A stretch of 64,000 bases of DNA from Streptomyces sclerotialus (GTDB lineage: Bacteria > Actinomycetota > Actinomycetes > Streptomycetales > Streptomycetaceae): the NCBI GenBank assembly GCA_000719105.1, contig JODX01000019.1:62001-126000 (forward strand), read 5' to 3'. The notes beneath the pieces are model-generated. The model had not been told where the DNA came from and did not search any database. It saw nothing but the letters and a program-made list of their open reading frames with translations. Both the position numbers and the translations under genes were made by a program. Every line of letters begins with the position of its first letter. The first letter of the stretch is position 1. Shown one piece after another: positions 24,126-33,298 of this stretch.

Positions 24126-24899
24126 ATGACAGTGCACATCGACGGTGTGGCAGCCCTGGTGGTCGGCGGCGCGGGCGGGCTGGGCGAGGCGACGGTACGG
24201 CGGCTGCACGCGGCCGGTGCCCAGGTGGTGGTCGCCGACCTCGCCGACGACAGGGGCAAGGCCCTGGAGGCCGAACTCGGCGTGCGGTACGTCCGCACGG
24301 ACGCCACGGACGAGGACTCGGTGGCGGCCGCCGTGGAGGCGGCCGGGGGCGCGGGCGTGTTCCGGATCGCCGTCGACTGCCACGGCGGCCCGGCGAGCGG
24401 CGGCCGGCTCGTCGGCAAGGACGGCTCCCCGCTGGACCTGGCCGGCTTCCGCGGCACCGTCGACATCTACCTGACGGGCGTCTTCAACGTCCTGCGCACG
24501 GCCGCCGCGGCCATCGCGCGCACCGCGCCCCACGGCGAGGACGGCGGCCGGGGCGTGATCGTCACGACCTCGTCCATCGCGGCGTACGAGGGCCAGGTCG
24601 GCCAGCTGCCGTACGCCGCGGCGAAGGGCGGGGTGAGCGCGATGACGCTGGTCGCCGCCCGGGACCTGTCCCCGCTCGGCGTCCGCGTGGTCTCCGTCGC
24701 GCCGGGCACGGTCCTCACGCCCGCCTACGGGAAGGCCGCCGACCGGCTGGAGGCCCACTGGGGTCCCCAGGTGCCGCACCCGCGGCGGATGGGACGGCCC
24801 GAGGAGTACGCGGCGCTCGTCCAGCACCTGTGCGAGAACGACTACCTCAACGGGGAAGTGGTCCGCCTGGACGGCGCACTGCGGTTCCCGCCCAGGTAG
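24126..24899 (+). CDS. Short-chain dehydrogenase/reductase
   Basis: A 257-residue SDR: cofactor-binding [18 protein letters not shown] (about 13-30), VDCHG, and catalytic [20 protein letters not shown] (Ser, Tyr, Lys). The [15 protein letters not shown] end differs from standard 3-hydroxyacyl-CoA enzymes but keeps the fold. HSD10-like features ([22 protein letters not shown]) suggest 3-hydroxyacyl-CoA dehydrogenation. It is transcribed divergently from the ligase and shares the operator 24078-24092. Start ATG 24126 follows a GAGAGGGGA site. Confidence 0.88.
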   Translation: MTVHIDGVAALVVGGAGGLGEATVRRLHAAGAQVVVADLADDRGKALEAELGVRYVRTDATDEDSVAAAVEAAGGAGVFRIAVDCHGGPASGGRLVGKDGSPLDLAGFRGTVDIYLTGVFNVLRTAAAAIARTAPHGEDGGRGVIVTTSSIAAYEGQVGQLPYAAAKGGVSAMTLVAARDLSPLGVRVVSVAPGTVLTPAYGKAADRLEAHWGPQVPHPRRMGRPEEYAALVQHLCENDYLNGEVVRLDGALRFPPR

Positions 24900-25007
24900 C
24901 GCCCGGGCAGCAGGAGGCCGAGCGGGCCCGCGCCGAGCCGGGGGCTCGTCCGCCCGGGCGCGGGCCCGGGCGCCGGCCGGCACCGGGCGGGCACGCCGTC
25001 GCACGCG

Positions 25008-26066
25008 TCACGCGAAGTCGCCGTGTTCCCCCAGACGCGGCGGCGGCCCGTACGACGGCCGGTGCCCGGTGCCCCGGAACGGGCTGCCGACCAAGCGGTG
25101 GCCGCCCGCCTCGACCACCGCGTCCGGCGCCGCGGCGAGCGCCTCCGGGAGGGTGCGCACGGCGGCCGCCGGCACGCCCAGCGAACGCAGGCGGCCCTCC
25201 CAGCCGGTCGCGGTGTCGGTGGCGAGCGCCTTCGTCACCGCGGCGATCACCTCGTCCCGGTGGGCCGCGCGCTCGGCCATGGTGGCGTAGCCCTCGATGC
25301 CGGCCTCGGCGGCCAGGGAGCGCCAGAAGCCGTCGTGGGTGATGAACAGCGCCAGGTGACCCTCGGCGGTGGGGAACAGCTGGGCGGGGACGTAGTAGGC
25401 GTGGGCTCCGCCGAGGCGGCGGGGGGCGGCACCGTCGTTGAGCCAGGCCGAGGCGTGGTAGTTGAGCTGGGAGAGCATCACGTCCCGCAGCGACACCTCG
25501 AGCTGGCCGCCGCGGCCGGAGACGACCTGGGCCAGCAGCCCGAGGGCGGCGGCGAACCCCGCCGAGTTGTCGGCCGAGGAGTAGCCCGGCAGCAGGGGCG
25601 GGCCGTCCGGGTCGCCGGTCAGGGCGGCGATGCCGGTGGCGGCCTGGACGACGTAGTCGAAGGCGGGTACGTCGCCCGCGTCCATCCCCCAGCCGGTGAG
25701 GAGCACGCACACCAGGCGTTCGTTGAAGGGCCTCAGGGCCTCGTAGGTGAGGCCGAAGCGCTCGATGGCCGACGGTTTGAGGTTGACCAGCAGGGCGTCC
25801 GCCTCGCGTACCAGCCCGTGCAGGCGGTCCTGTCCGGCCGGGGTGGACAGGTCCACGCGGACCGAGCGTTTGCCCCGGTTCAGGCTGGCGAAGTACGCGT
25901 CGGAGACCTGGCGGGACAGGTCTCCACCGGGTGGTTCGACCTTGGTGACCTGCGCCCCCAGGTCGGCCAGCAGCATGGTGGCGTACGGGCCGGCCAGGAT
26001 GTGGCCGACCTCCAGCACGCGCAGCCCGGCCAGGGGGCCGGTCCCGGTCCCGGTCACCGCGGTCAC
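25008..26066 (-). CDS. CaiB/BaiF family (family III) CoA-transferase
   Basis: A 352-residue protein. PLAGLRVLEVGHILAGPYAT, MLLADLGAQVTKVEPPGGD, LNRGKRSVRVDLSTPAGQDR and SGFG-like GYSSADNSAGFAAALGLLAQ fit family III CoA-transferases, which move CoA between carboxylic acids. The catalytic Asp is probably in the LEVSLRDVMLSQ segment. GTG start overlaps the LLM gene stop (GTGA). Terminal member of the operon running down from 30456. Confidence 0.88.
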   Translation of the reverse strand: MTAVTGTGTGPLAGLRVLEVGHILAGPYATMLLADLGAQVTKVEPPGGDLSRQVSDAYFASLNRGKRSVRVDLSTPAGQDRLHGLVREADALLVNLKPSAIERFGLTYEALRPFNERLVCVLLTGWGMDAGDVPAFDYVVQAATGIAALTGDPDGPPLLPGYSSADNSAGFAAALGLLAQVVSGRGGQLEVSLRDVMLSQLNYHASAWLNDGAAPRRLGGAHAYYVPAQLFPTAEGHLALFITHDGFWRSLAAEAGIEGYATMAERAAHRDEVIAAVTKALATDTATGWEGRLRSLGVPAAAVRTLPEALAAAPDAVVEAGGHRLVGSPFRGTGHRPSYGPPPRLGEHGDFA

Positions 26067-27019
26067 CGGAAGTCCGCGGCGATCGCCGCCACGGCGTCCC
26101 GGGTGCGCAGCTTGGAGGCGACGAGTTCCTCCCGTCCGGACCCGATGGGAAGCACCCGGACGGACAGGTCGGTCACGCCCGCGTCCGCGAAGCGCTTGAA
26201 GCGGGCCGCGATGGCCGCCTCGTCGCCGGCCGCGCACAGGTCGCCGACGTTGCGTGCGTCGCCGTACTCCAGCAGCCGCTGGTAGTTCGGTGACACCGCG
26301 GCCTCGTTGAGGACGCGGTTGGCGCGTTCCCGGGCGGCGTCCACCTCGTGCGGGGCGCACAGGCACACCGGGATGCCCGCCACGACGCGGGGCGCCGGAC
26401 GGCCCGCCTCCCGCGCCGCTTCGGTGATCGTCGGGACGACGTGCTCGGCCACCGTCCGCTCGTCGGCCATCCAGAGCACGGTCCCGGCGGTCAGCGCCCC
26501 CGCGATCCGCAGCATCACCCGGCCCAGCGCGGCCAGCAGCACCGGCAGGGGGGACACCGGGCCGAGGGTGAGCGGGTTGTGGACGCGGAAGACGGCGTTC
26601 TCCACGTCCACCGACTTCGCGCCGCCCACCGCCTCGTTGAGCACCTCCAGGTAGGCGCGGGTGTAGGCGGCCGGCTTGAAGTACGGGATGCCCAGCATGT
26701 CGCGCACGATCCAGTGGTGGGAGGCGCCCACGCCCAGCGCGAGCCGCCCGTCGGCCGCCGCGTGCGCGGACAGCGCCTGGCGGGCCAGGGCGACGGGGTG
26801 CTGGGCGTGCACGGGCACGACCGCCGTGCCCAGTTCGATGCGCGTCGTGGCCCGGCCCATGAGGGTGACGGCCGTCAGCGCGTCGAAGTCGGTGGGCACC
26901 TGCGGCACCCACACCGTGTCGAACCCGGCCTGCTCCGCCCAGCGGGCGTCGTTGACCATGCGGTCCGCCTTGTAGACGGCGTCGCCCCGTTCGGGGCCGC
27001 TCATCACTCCGACTCGCAC
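26063..27019 (-). CDS. LLM-class (F420-type) oxidoreductase
   Basis: A 318-residue luciferase-like TIM-barrel protein: WAEQAGFDTVWVPQVP, TRIELGTAVVPVHAQHPVAL, GRLALGVGASHHWIVRDMLG and VVAGIPVCLCAPHEVDAARE. The TRIELGTAVVP and GLGASH patterns are typical of F420-dependent LLM oxidoreductases in mycobacteria and streptomycetes. It probably oxidises or reduces a CoA-linked or free intermediate, using F420 or FMN; the cofactor is inferred. GTG start; coupled to the CoA-transferase and 1 base from the B12-binding subunit gene. Confidence 0.85.
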   Translation of the reverse strand: MRVGVMSGPERGDAVYKADRMVNDARWAEQAGFDTVWVPQVPTDFDALTAVTLMGRATTRIELGTAVVPVHAQHPVALARQALSAHAAADGRLALGVGASHHWIVRDMLGIPYFKPAAYTRAYLEVLNEAVGGAKSVDVENAVFRVHNPLTLGPVSPLPVLLAALGRVMLRIAGALTAGTVLWMADERTVAEHVVPTITEAAREAGRPAPRVVAGIPVCLCAPHEVDAARERANRVLNEAAVSPNYQRLLEYGDARNVGDLCAAGDEAAIAARFKRFADAGVTDLSVRVLPIGSGREELVASKLRTRDAVAAIAADFR

Positions 27020-27020
27020 G

Positions 27021-27443
27021 TCAGTCCTTCCTCTGGGGATCGGGGCCCGTCAGGGCACGGATGTGCGCCACGATGGCGTCCAGCGCCGTGCCCGTGGGGA
27101 ACACGGCGGCGGCCCCGGCCTCGCGCAGCCGGTCCACGTCCCCGGCGGGGATGGTGCCGCCGACCACGACGGGTATGTCGTCGGCGCCGGCGGCGCGCAG
27201 CGCCGCCAGCGTGCGGCGGGTGAGCGCGAGGTGGGCGCCGGACAGGATGGAGAGCCCGACCAGGGCGACGTCCTCCTGGACGGCGGTGGCGGCGATGTCG
27301 TCGACGCGGCGGCGGATGCCGGTGAACACCACCTCGAACCCGGCGTCCCGCAGTCCGCGCGCGACTAGTTTCGCGCCGCGGTCGTGCCCGTCGAGTCCGG
27401 GTTTGGCGACGAGGACCCGTACCGGCGCCGTGGGAGAGGTCAT
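27021..27443 (-). CDS. Acyl-CoA mutase small (B12-binding) subunit
   Basis: A 140-residue cobalamin-binding domain with the DxHxxG motif ([10 protein letters not shown]; Asp18, His20, Gly23), a LSILSGAHL segment and GGTIPAGD, as in the B12 domains of methylmalonyl- and isobutyryl-CoA mutases. ATG 27443 overlaps the large-subunit stop (TGATG), so subunits are made in step. With the 524-residue catalytic subunit next door it should form an adenosylcobalamin-dependent acyl-CoA mutase that moves the thioester carbonyl between adjacent carbons. Confidence 0.92.
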   Translation of the reverse strand: MTSPTAPVRVLVAKPGLDGHDRGAKLVARGLRDAGFEVVFTGIRRRVDDIAATAVQEDVALVGLSILSGAHLALTRRTLAALRAAGADDIPVVVGGTIPAGDVDRLREAGAAAVFPTGTALDAIVAHIRALTGPDPQRKD

Positions 27444-29017
27444 CAGAACACCACCGGCTGCCGGAACTCGCCCCACACCTCGCGCAGCGCGCCGGCCGTC
27501 TCACCGACCGTGCAGTAGGCGTTGGCGCAGGCGATGAGTGGGCCCATCAGGTTGGCGTCCCCTTCGGCGGCGCGCTTCAGCTCGGTCAGGCGGGCCGCCA
27601 CGTCGGTGGCGCTGCGCTCGGCCTTCACCCGGGCGAGCCGCTTGAGCTGGCGTTCCCTGCCCTCGGCGTCGAGTTCGTAGGTGGCGAGGTCGGGCGGGGG
27701 CTCGTCCACCGTGAACCGGTTGACGCCGACCACCGGCCGCTCCCCGGAGTCGACCTCCCTGTGCAGCCGCCATGACTCGTCGGCGATGAGTGACTGCAGA
27801 TAGCCGTCCTCGATGCAGCGGACCATGCCGCCGTGCGCCTCCAGGTCGGCCATGATCTGAACGATCCGCTCCTCGGTGGCGTCGGTGAGCGCCTCCACGA
27901 AGTAGGAGCCGCCCAGCGGGTCGGCTACCCGGGCCACGCCCGTCTCGTGCGCGAGGATCTGCTGGGTGCGCAGGGCGAGGGTCGCGGACTCCTCGCTGGG
28001 GAGGGCGAACGGCTCGTCCCAGGCGGCGGTGAACATCGACTGCACGCCGCCGAGTACGGAGGCCAGCGCCTCGTAGGCGACGCGCACGGTGTTGTTGCGG
28101 GCCTGCGGAGCGTACAGCGAGGCACCGCCGGCGACGCAGCCGAAGCGGAACATGCACGCCTTGTCGGTCGTCGCGCCGAACCGTTCGCGCACGATGGTCG
28201 CCCAGCGCCTGCGCCCCGCCCGGTACTTGGCGACCTCCTCGAAGAAATCGCCGTGGGTGTAGAAGAAGAAGGAGATCTGCGGGGCGAAGCGGTCGATGGT
28301 CATGCGGCCGCGTTCGAGGACGGTCTCGCAGTAGGTGACGCCGTCGGCGAGGGTGAAGGCCATCTCCTGGACGGCGTTGGCGCCCGCGTCGCGGAAGTGC
28401 GCCCCCGCGACGGAGATCGCGTTGAAGCGCGGCACCTGTTCGGCGCAGAACTCGATGGTGTCGGCGATGAGCCTGAGCGAGGGCTCCGGGGGCCAGATCC
28501 AGGTGCCGCGGGAGGCGTACTCCTTGAGGACGTCGTTCTGGATGGTGCCGGTGAGCTTCTCCCGGGGAATGCCCCGCTTCTCGGCGGCGGCGACGTAGAA
28601 GGCGAGCAGGATGGCGGCGGTGCCGTTGATGGTGAAGCTGGTGCTGATCCGGTCCAGCGGGATCGCGTCGAAGAGGATCTCGGCGTCGGCGAGGGTGTCG
28701 AGGGCGACGCCGACCCGGCCGACCTCGTCGGTGTACTCCGGGTCGTCGGAGTCGTATCCGCACTGGGTGGGCAGGTCGAGCGCGACGGACAGGCCCGTGC
28801 CGCCCTGGTCGAGGAGGTAGCGGTAGCGCCGGTTGGACTCCTCGGGGGTGCCGAAGCCGGAGTACTGGCGCAGGGTCCAGGTGCGGCCCCGGTAGCCGGT
28901 GGGGTAGTTGCCGCGGGTGAACGGATAGGTGCCGGGAGCAGGCGGATCGGCCCGGTCGGCGCGGCCGTAGACCGGCTTGAGAGGGATTCCGGAGGCGGTG
29001 CGGAAATCTTCGGTCAT
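27443..29017 (-). CDS. Acyl-CoA mutase large (catalytic) subunit
   Basis: A 524-residue mutase barrel: [70 protein letters not shown] and [20 protein letters not shown]. By memory-based alignment to Propionibacterium methylmalonyl-CoA mutase, Tyr89, Arg207 and His244 correspond to Tyr42, Arg170 and His207, but the Tyr243 position is Ala206 ([14 protein letters not shown] instead of SISGYH). Specificity therefore may differ from methylmalonyl-CoA. ATG overlaps the ligase stop (ATGA). Part of a ligase-mutase-LLM-CoA-transferase operon, which suggests rearrangement of a branched acyl-CoA. Confidence 0.92.
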   Translation of the reverse strand: MTEDFRTASGIPLKPVYGRADRADPPAPGTYPFTRGNYPTGYRGRTWTLRQYSGFGTPEESNRRYRYLLDQGGTGLSVALDLPTQCGYDSDDPEYTDEVGRVGVALDTLADAEILFDAIPLDRISTSFTINGTAAILLAFYVAAAEKRGIPREKLTGTIQNDVLKEYASRGTWIWPPEPSLRLIADTIEFCAEQVPRFNAISVAGAHFRDAGANAVQEMAFTLADGVTYCETVLERGRMTIDRFAPQISFFFYTHGDFFEEVAKYRAGRRRWATIVRERFGATTDKACMFRFGCVAGGASLYAPQARNNTVRVAYEALASVLGGVQSMFTAAWDEPFALPSEESATLALRTQQILAHETGVARVADPLGGSYFVEALTDATEERIVQIMADLEAHGGMVRCIEDGYLQSLIADESWRLHREVDSGERPVVGVNRFTVDEPPPDLATYELDAEGRERQLKRLARVKAERSATDVAARLTELKRAAEGDANLMGPLIACANAYCTVGETAGALREVWGEFRQPVVF

Positions 29018-30456
29018 GACAGCTGGTCCTTCATCACCTTTCCGGTGGCGTTCAGCGGCAGCTCGGTGCGGAACTCGACGTGCCGGGGCACCTTGAAGCC
29101 GGCCATGTGCTCCCGTGCCCAGGCGATCAGCTCGTCCTCGGCCACCTCGGCGCGCGGGACGACGAACGCCTTTCCGACCTGTCCCAGCCGTTCGTCGGGT
29201 ACGCCGATGACGGCGGCCTGGGCGACGGCGGGGTGGTTGAGCAGATAGCCCTCGATCTCGGCCGGGTAGGCGTTGAAGCCGCCGACGATGAACATGTCCT
29301 TCTTGCGGCCTACGATTCTGAGCCGGCCCTCGGTGTCCAGCTCCCCCAGGTCGCCGGTGTGCAGCCAGCCGTCGGCGTCGATCGCCTCGGCGGTGGCCCC
29401 GGGGTCGTCGAGGTAGCCGCGCATGACGGAGTACCCGCGCACGAGGACTTCCTCGTCGTCGGCGATGCGCACCTCGAAGCCCTCGCAAGGCCTGCCCACG
29501 GTGGTGGCGACGGCCTGGTACGAATCGCCGGGCCGGGACGCGGTGACCGTGCCGGCCTCGGTGAGGCCGTAGCCGGTCATGAGGTGGGTGAACGGCAGTT
29601 CGGTGGTGATGCGCCGGACCAGTTCGACCGGGATGTCGGCGGCGCCGGTCACCGCGACCCGCAGGGAGGACAGGTCGCGGTCCGCGCCCGCCGCCAGCAG
29701 GGAGTGGTACAGCGTCGGCGGACCCGGCAGAACGGTGACCCGCTCCTTCTCGACCAGCTCCAGCACCCGGTCCACGTCGAAGACGGCGACCGGCAGGACG
29801 GTCGCCCCACGGATCATGGATGCCACGCAGCCGGCCTTGTAGCCGAAGATGTGGAAGAACGGGTTGACGATCAGATAGCGGTCCCCCCGCCGCAGCTGCG
29901 CCAGGTCGCACCACTCGCTGTACAGACGCAGGGTCTGCCCGTGGGTCGTCATCACGCCCTTGGGGCGCCCCGTGGTACCGGAGGTGAAGACGATGTCGGC
30001 CAGGTCGTCCTCGCCGACCTCGCGCCGCAGCGGTGCGCCGGAGGCGAGGAACCCGTCGGCCCTCAGGTCGACGACGGGGACGCCCGGCGGTCCGGTGAAC
30101 TCCCGCTCCAGGAAGCCGTTCTGGACGCACAGCAGTTTCGCGCCGCTGCGCACGACGATGTCGTGGGCCTCCTGGTCGCGAAAGCGCGTGTTCACCGGGA
30201 CGAGCACCCCGCCAGCCGTGAGCAGACCGAACGCGGCGACGATCCACTCGGCCGAGTTGGGCGCCCAGAGAGCCACCCGGTCGCCGCGGCCGACGCCCGC
30301 CGCGGCGAACGCCCCGGCGGTGCGCCGGACCCGGTCGGCGAGCTCGGTGAAGGTCAGCCGCAGCGGGCCGTCGACCACGGCCTCGGCGTCACCGAACCGG
30401 TCGGCCGCGTCCTGCACCAGCTCGGGAATGCTGCGCCACCGCGCCGGGGCGGTCAT
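29014..30456 (-). CDS. Acyl-CoA ligase (AMP-binding enzyme)
   Basis: A 480-residue adenylate-forming enzyme: IVFTSGTTGRPKGVMTTHGQ, GYGLTEAGTVTASRPGDSYQ, GWLHTGDLGELDTEGRLRIV, GRKKDMFIVGGFNAYPAEIE and the Lys of LNATGKVMKDQL. It activates a carboxylate to its CoA ester. ATG 30456 overlaps the amidohydrolase stop (ATGA); a long in-frame upstream extension exists only because that frame is open through the neighbouring gene. It directly precedes the mutase genes, so its product is a candidate mutase substrate. Confidence 0.92.
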   Translation of the reverse strand: MTAPARWRSIPELVQDAADRFGDAEAVVDGPLRLTFTELADRVRRTAGAFAAAGVGRGDRVALWAPNSAEWIVAAFGLLTAGGVLVPVNTRFRDQEAHDIVVRSGAKLLCVQNGFLEREFTGPPGVPVVDLRADGFLASGAPLRREVGEDDLADIVFTSGTTGRPKGVMTTHGQTLRLYSEWCDLAQLRRGDRYLIVNPFFHIFGYKAGCVASMIRGATVLPVAVFDVDRVLELVEKERVTVLPGPPTLYHSLLAAGADRDLSSLRVAVTGAADIPVELVRRITTELPFTHLMTGYGLTEAGTVTASRPGDSYQAVATTVGRPCEGFEVRIADDEEVLVRGYSVMRGYLDDPGATAEAIDADGWLHTGDLGELDTEGRLRIVGRKKDMFIVGGFNAYPAEIEGYLLNHPAVAQAAVIGVPDERLGQVGKAFVVPRAEVAEDELIAWAREHMAGFKVPRHVEFRTELPLNATGKVMKDQLS

Positions 30457-31631
30457 GCGTCGATCAGCCGGGCCAGATTGCCGCCCATGACCTTGGCCTT
30501 GTCCTCCTCGGTCAGCTTGCCCAGGTGGTCGACGTAGGTGACCGGGTCGGCCAGGCCCTCGGGGTGGGGGTAGTCCGAGCCGAACAGCACCCGTTCGATG
30601 CCGATCAGGTCGCCCAGCCGGGCCATGTCCTCCTCCCAGAACGGACTGATGTGAATGTTCCGCTTGAGGACCTCCACGGGGTCCTCCTGGAACTCGTGCG
30701 GCATCTTCTTGTGGACGTCGGCCAGCCGGCCCATCAGCGGTTCCACCCAGGACGCGCCGTTCTCGATCACCGCGATCTTCAGTTCCGGGAAGCGGGAGAG
30801 CGCGCCGTGGCAGATGAGCGAGGAGACCGCGTCCTCGATCGGCCGCCACTCGTTGACCTGCCGGAACGCGTTGGGTTTGAAGGGCAGGAACTCACGCCGG
30901 TTGCCCTCCCAGTCGTTGGCGTAACTGGCATAGCCGCTGTCGGAGGAGTGCAGGGCGACCAGGACGCCGGTCTCGACGACCCGCTTCCAGAACGGGTCGA
31001 ACTCCGGCAGCGCGAAGGAGCGGGTGCCTCCGTGACCGGGCACGGGCGCGGGGCGGACGAGGACGGCGCGGGCGCCGCGCTCCACCGCCCAGTTCAGCTC
31101 CTCGACCGCCTTGTCGACGATCGGGAGGGTGATGACGGGCACGGTGAAGATGCGGTCCTCGTAGGAGAAGGACCACGTCTCGTGCAGCCACTGGTTGAGG
31201 GCGTGGATGACCGCGTGGATCAGCTCCGGGTCGTCCTTCATCCGCTCCTCGATGAGGCTCGCGAGCGTCGGGAACATCAGGCTGCGCTGGACGCCGAGCT
31301 CATCCATGAGCTGCAGCCGCGGCCCCGGTTCGCGGAAGGCGGGGACCGAGCGCATCGGCTCGCCGAAGATCTCCCGCCGGGTCTTGCCGGTGGGGTTGCC
31401 GACCTTGAAGTACTCCTCCATGGCGCCGGGGCGGGCGACGACGTCGAAGGTGGGGTTGGGGATGTACTCGCTGATCTGCCCGCGTATCGCGATCTTGGTG
31501 CGGCCGCGGACGTTCACGTACTCGATGGCCCCGTCGTACTCCTTGGGCAGGTACCTGGTGAGTGCTTCCTGCGTCTCGTAGAGGTGGTTGTCCGCGTCGA
31601 ACAGCGGATACGGCAGATCACGAGAGGGCAT
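30453..31631 (-). CDS. ACMSD-type amidohydrolase (second copy)
   Basis: A 392-residue protein of the amidohydrolase_2 family: LFDADNHLYETQEALTRYLP (metal site DxH variant DNH), GVQRSLMFPTLASLIEERM, FTVPVITLPIVDKAVEEL, LVALHSSDSGY and VLFGSDYPHPEGLADP with the Asp ligand. Start ATG 31631 follows AAGGAGGA. The site 31654-31668 lies 22 bases upstream of the start. It heads a leftward operon with ligase, mutase, LLM and CoA-transferase. Probably hydrolyses or decarboxylates a ring-derived intermediate; its pairing with 15517-16830 suggests two hydrolytic steps or two substrates. Confidence 0.87.
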   Translation of the reverse strand: MPSRDLPYPLFDADNHLYETQEALTRYLPKEYDGAIEYVNVRGRTKIAIRGQISEYIPNPTFDVVARPGAMEEYFKVGNPTGKTRREIFGEPMRSVPAFREPGPRLQLMDELGVQRSLMFPTLASLIEERMKDDPELIHAVIHALNQWLHETWSFSYEDRIFTVPVITLPIVDKAVEELNWAVERGARAVLVRPAPVPGHGGTRSFALPEFDPFWKRVVETGVLVALHSSDSGYASYANDWEGNRREFLPFKPNAFRQVNEWRPIEDAVSSLICHGALSRFPELKIAVIENGASWVEPLMGRLADVHKKMPHEFQEDPVEVLKRNIHISPFWEEDMARLGDLIGIERVLFGSDYPHPEGLADPVTYVDHLGKLTEEDKAKVMGGNLARLIDA

Positions 31632-31653
31632 GAGATCCTCCTTCGCTGATTGC

Positions 31654-31668
31654 GAGAATGCTATTCTC
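31654..31668. promoter_or_regulatory. GAGAAT-N3-ATTCTC operator (site 3, perfect)
   Basis: GAGAATGCTATTCTC lies between the ligase stop (31673) and the amidohydrolase start (31631), 22 bases upstream of the latter. This separates the two transcription units although their genes point the same way. Confidence 0.72.
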
Positions 31669-31672
31669 ATAC

Positions 31673-33229
31673 TCAGGCGGTGGCAATGTTCTTGCGGAGC
31701 ACGAACTTCTTCACCTTGCCGCTCGGAGTGCGCGGGAACTCGGGGACCGCGTGCACCACCTCGGGCCACTTCTGCCGGGCCAGACCGGCCCGTTCGAAGT
31801 GCAGGCGCACCTCGGACAGGCCCGGCGCCGACCAGCCCGGCCGCATGCGCAGCACGGCCGCGGTGCGCTCGCCCAGGCGGGGGTCGGGGACGGCGACCGC
31901 GGCGGCCTCGGCCACGCCGTCCAGACCGAGGAGGACCTCCTCCACCTCCAGGGCGCTGACGTTCTCCCCGCCCCGGATGATGACGTCGGCCTTGCGGTCG
32001 GTGACGGCCAGCCAGCCCTCCGCGTCGCACACTCCGATGTCCCCGGTGCGGTACCAGCCCTCCTCGTCGAAGGCGGCCGCGGTCAGCGCGGGGTCGGTGT
32101 AGCCCAGGCAGAGGTCGGGGCCGCGGGTCAGGATCTCGCCGTCCTCGGCGAGCCGCAGCTCCACGCCCGGCAGCGGCAGTCCGTCGGTGTGCATCCGCTT
32201 CTCGGCCGGCCCGTCGTACGGGGTGCAGGTCACGGAGGGGTGCTCGGTGGATCCGTACGCCCGGAACACGCTGATGCCGAGCGACTCCAGCCGGGCCGTC
32301 ACCGCGGAGGGCACCGCGGCGCCTCCCAGACCGGCGTACTTCAGGTGTGCGACGTGCTCGGGTGTGCAGTCGGGGTGGTCGAGCAGACTCGTCATGTAGT
32401 ACGTCGCCCCGCCGCCCACGGTCAGGCCCTCGCCCTTCATCAGGGCGAGCGCCCCGGCCGGGTCCCAGGTGTCGCCGAGGTTGACCGGCGTGCCCTCGAG
32501 CACGGGGATGAGGAAGGCGTTCACCATTCCGATGAAGTGGCCGACCGGCGCGACGGTGAACTGCCGTCCGCGGTCCGGGGGGTAGCTCGCCAGCAGCTGC
32601 CGCGTCTCGTAGCCGAGGGTCTGGTGGCTGTGGACGACGCCCTTGGGGTCGCGGGTCGTGCCGGAGGTGAAGGCGATCAGCGCGGGGGCCGCCGGATGGA
32701 CGGGCTGTATGCCGGTCATCGGCTCGTCGGCGAGCAGGGCGTCGAAGTCGCGTCCCACCACGCCCACCACCGGCACGTCCTCGCACAGCTCCGGACGGAA
32801 CCGGAGCCGGCCGAAGCCCTCCGCGGCGAGATACGCCTTCGGACGGACCGTCCGCAGGATGTAGCCGACCTCCTTCGGCCCGTAGAAGTGGACGACCGGC
32901 ACCACGACCGCGCCGAGGAAGGCCGAGGCCCAGAACACGGCCGCCGCCTCCATCCAGTTGGGCAGCTGCATCACCACCGCGTCGCCGGGGCCCACGCCCC
33001 GCGAACGCAGTCCCGCGGCGAGCCGGCGCGCCACTTTCTCCACGTCCGCGAAGGTGCCCGACCACGGCCGCACACCGGAGTGCACACGGAACCGCACGTC
33101 GCCCGCCGTGCCCAGCCCCTGCGCGAGCAGGTCGCCGATGGTCTGCCCGGTCCACCAGCCCTCGGTCTCGTAACGCTCGGCCAGTTCGCGGGGAACCGTC
33201 CGCAGGGCACCGGGGGGAATCGTCGACAT
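31673..33229 (-). CDS. Acyl-CoA ligase (AMP-binding enzyme)
   Basis: A 518-residue adenylate-forming enzyme: PALIAFTSGTTRDPKGVVHS, FRAYGSTEHPSVTCTPYDGP, RTGDIGVCDAEGWLAVTDRK, ADVIIRGGENVSALEVEEVL and the Lys of TPSGKVKKFVL. The YGSTEHPS region differs from the YGLTE of the other two ligases, suggesting different substrates. GAGGAG lies about 12 bases before the ATG at 33229. It is divergent from the ferredoxin reductase and controlled by the site at 33258. Confidence 0.92.
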   Translation of the reverse strand: MSTIPPGALRTVPRELAERYETEGWWTGQTIGDLLAQGLGTAGDVRFRVHSGVRPWSGTFADVEKVARRLAAGLRSRGVGPGDAVVMQLPNWMEAAAVFWASAFLGAVVVPVVHFYGPKEVGYILRTVRPKAYLAAEGFGRLRFRPELCEDVPVVGVVGRDFDALLADEPMTGIQPVHPAAPALIAFTSGTTRDPKGVVHSHQTLGYETRQLLASYPPDRGRQFTVAPVGHFIGMVNAFLIPVLEGTPVNLGDTWDPAGALALMKGEGLTVGGGATYYMTSLLDHPDCTPEHVAHLKYAGLGGAAVPSAVTARLESLGISVFRAYGSTEHPSVTCTPYDGPAEKRMHTDGLPLPGVELRLAEDGEILTRGPDLCLGYTDPALTAAAFDEEGWYRTGDIGVCDAEGWLAVTDRKADVIIRGGENVSALEVEEVLLGLDGVAEAAAVAVPDPRLGERTAAVLRMRPGWSAPGLSEVRLHFERAGLARQKWPEVVHAVPEFPRTPSGKVKKFVLRKNIATA

Positions 33230-33257
33230 CGCAGAGGATCTCCTCTCGCTCCGTTAC

Positions 33258-33285
33258 GAGAATTGCACTCTCCCACAGCGAGAAG
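33258..33285. promoter_or_regulatory. GAGAAT-N3-ACTCTC-N7-GAGAA operator (site 4)
   Basis: GAGAATTGCACTCTC (33258-33272) has one mismatch in the second half-site; an extra GAGAAG half-site at 33280-33285 keeps the 11-base TCTCC to GAGAA spacing seen at 18205 and 40659. Lies between the divergent ligase and reductase genes. Confidence 0.6.
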
Positions 33286-33298
33286 GTAAGTTCCATAC

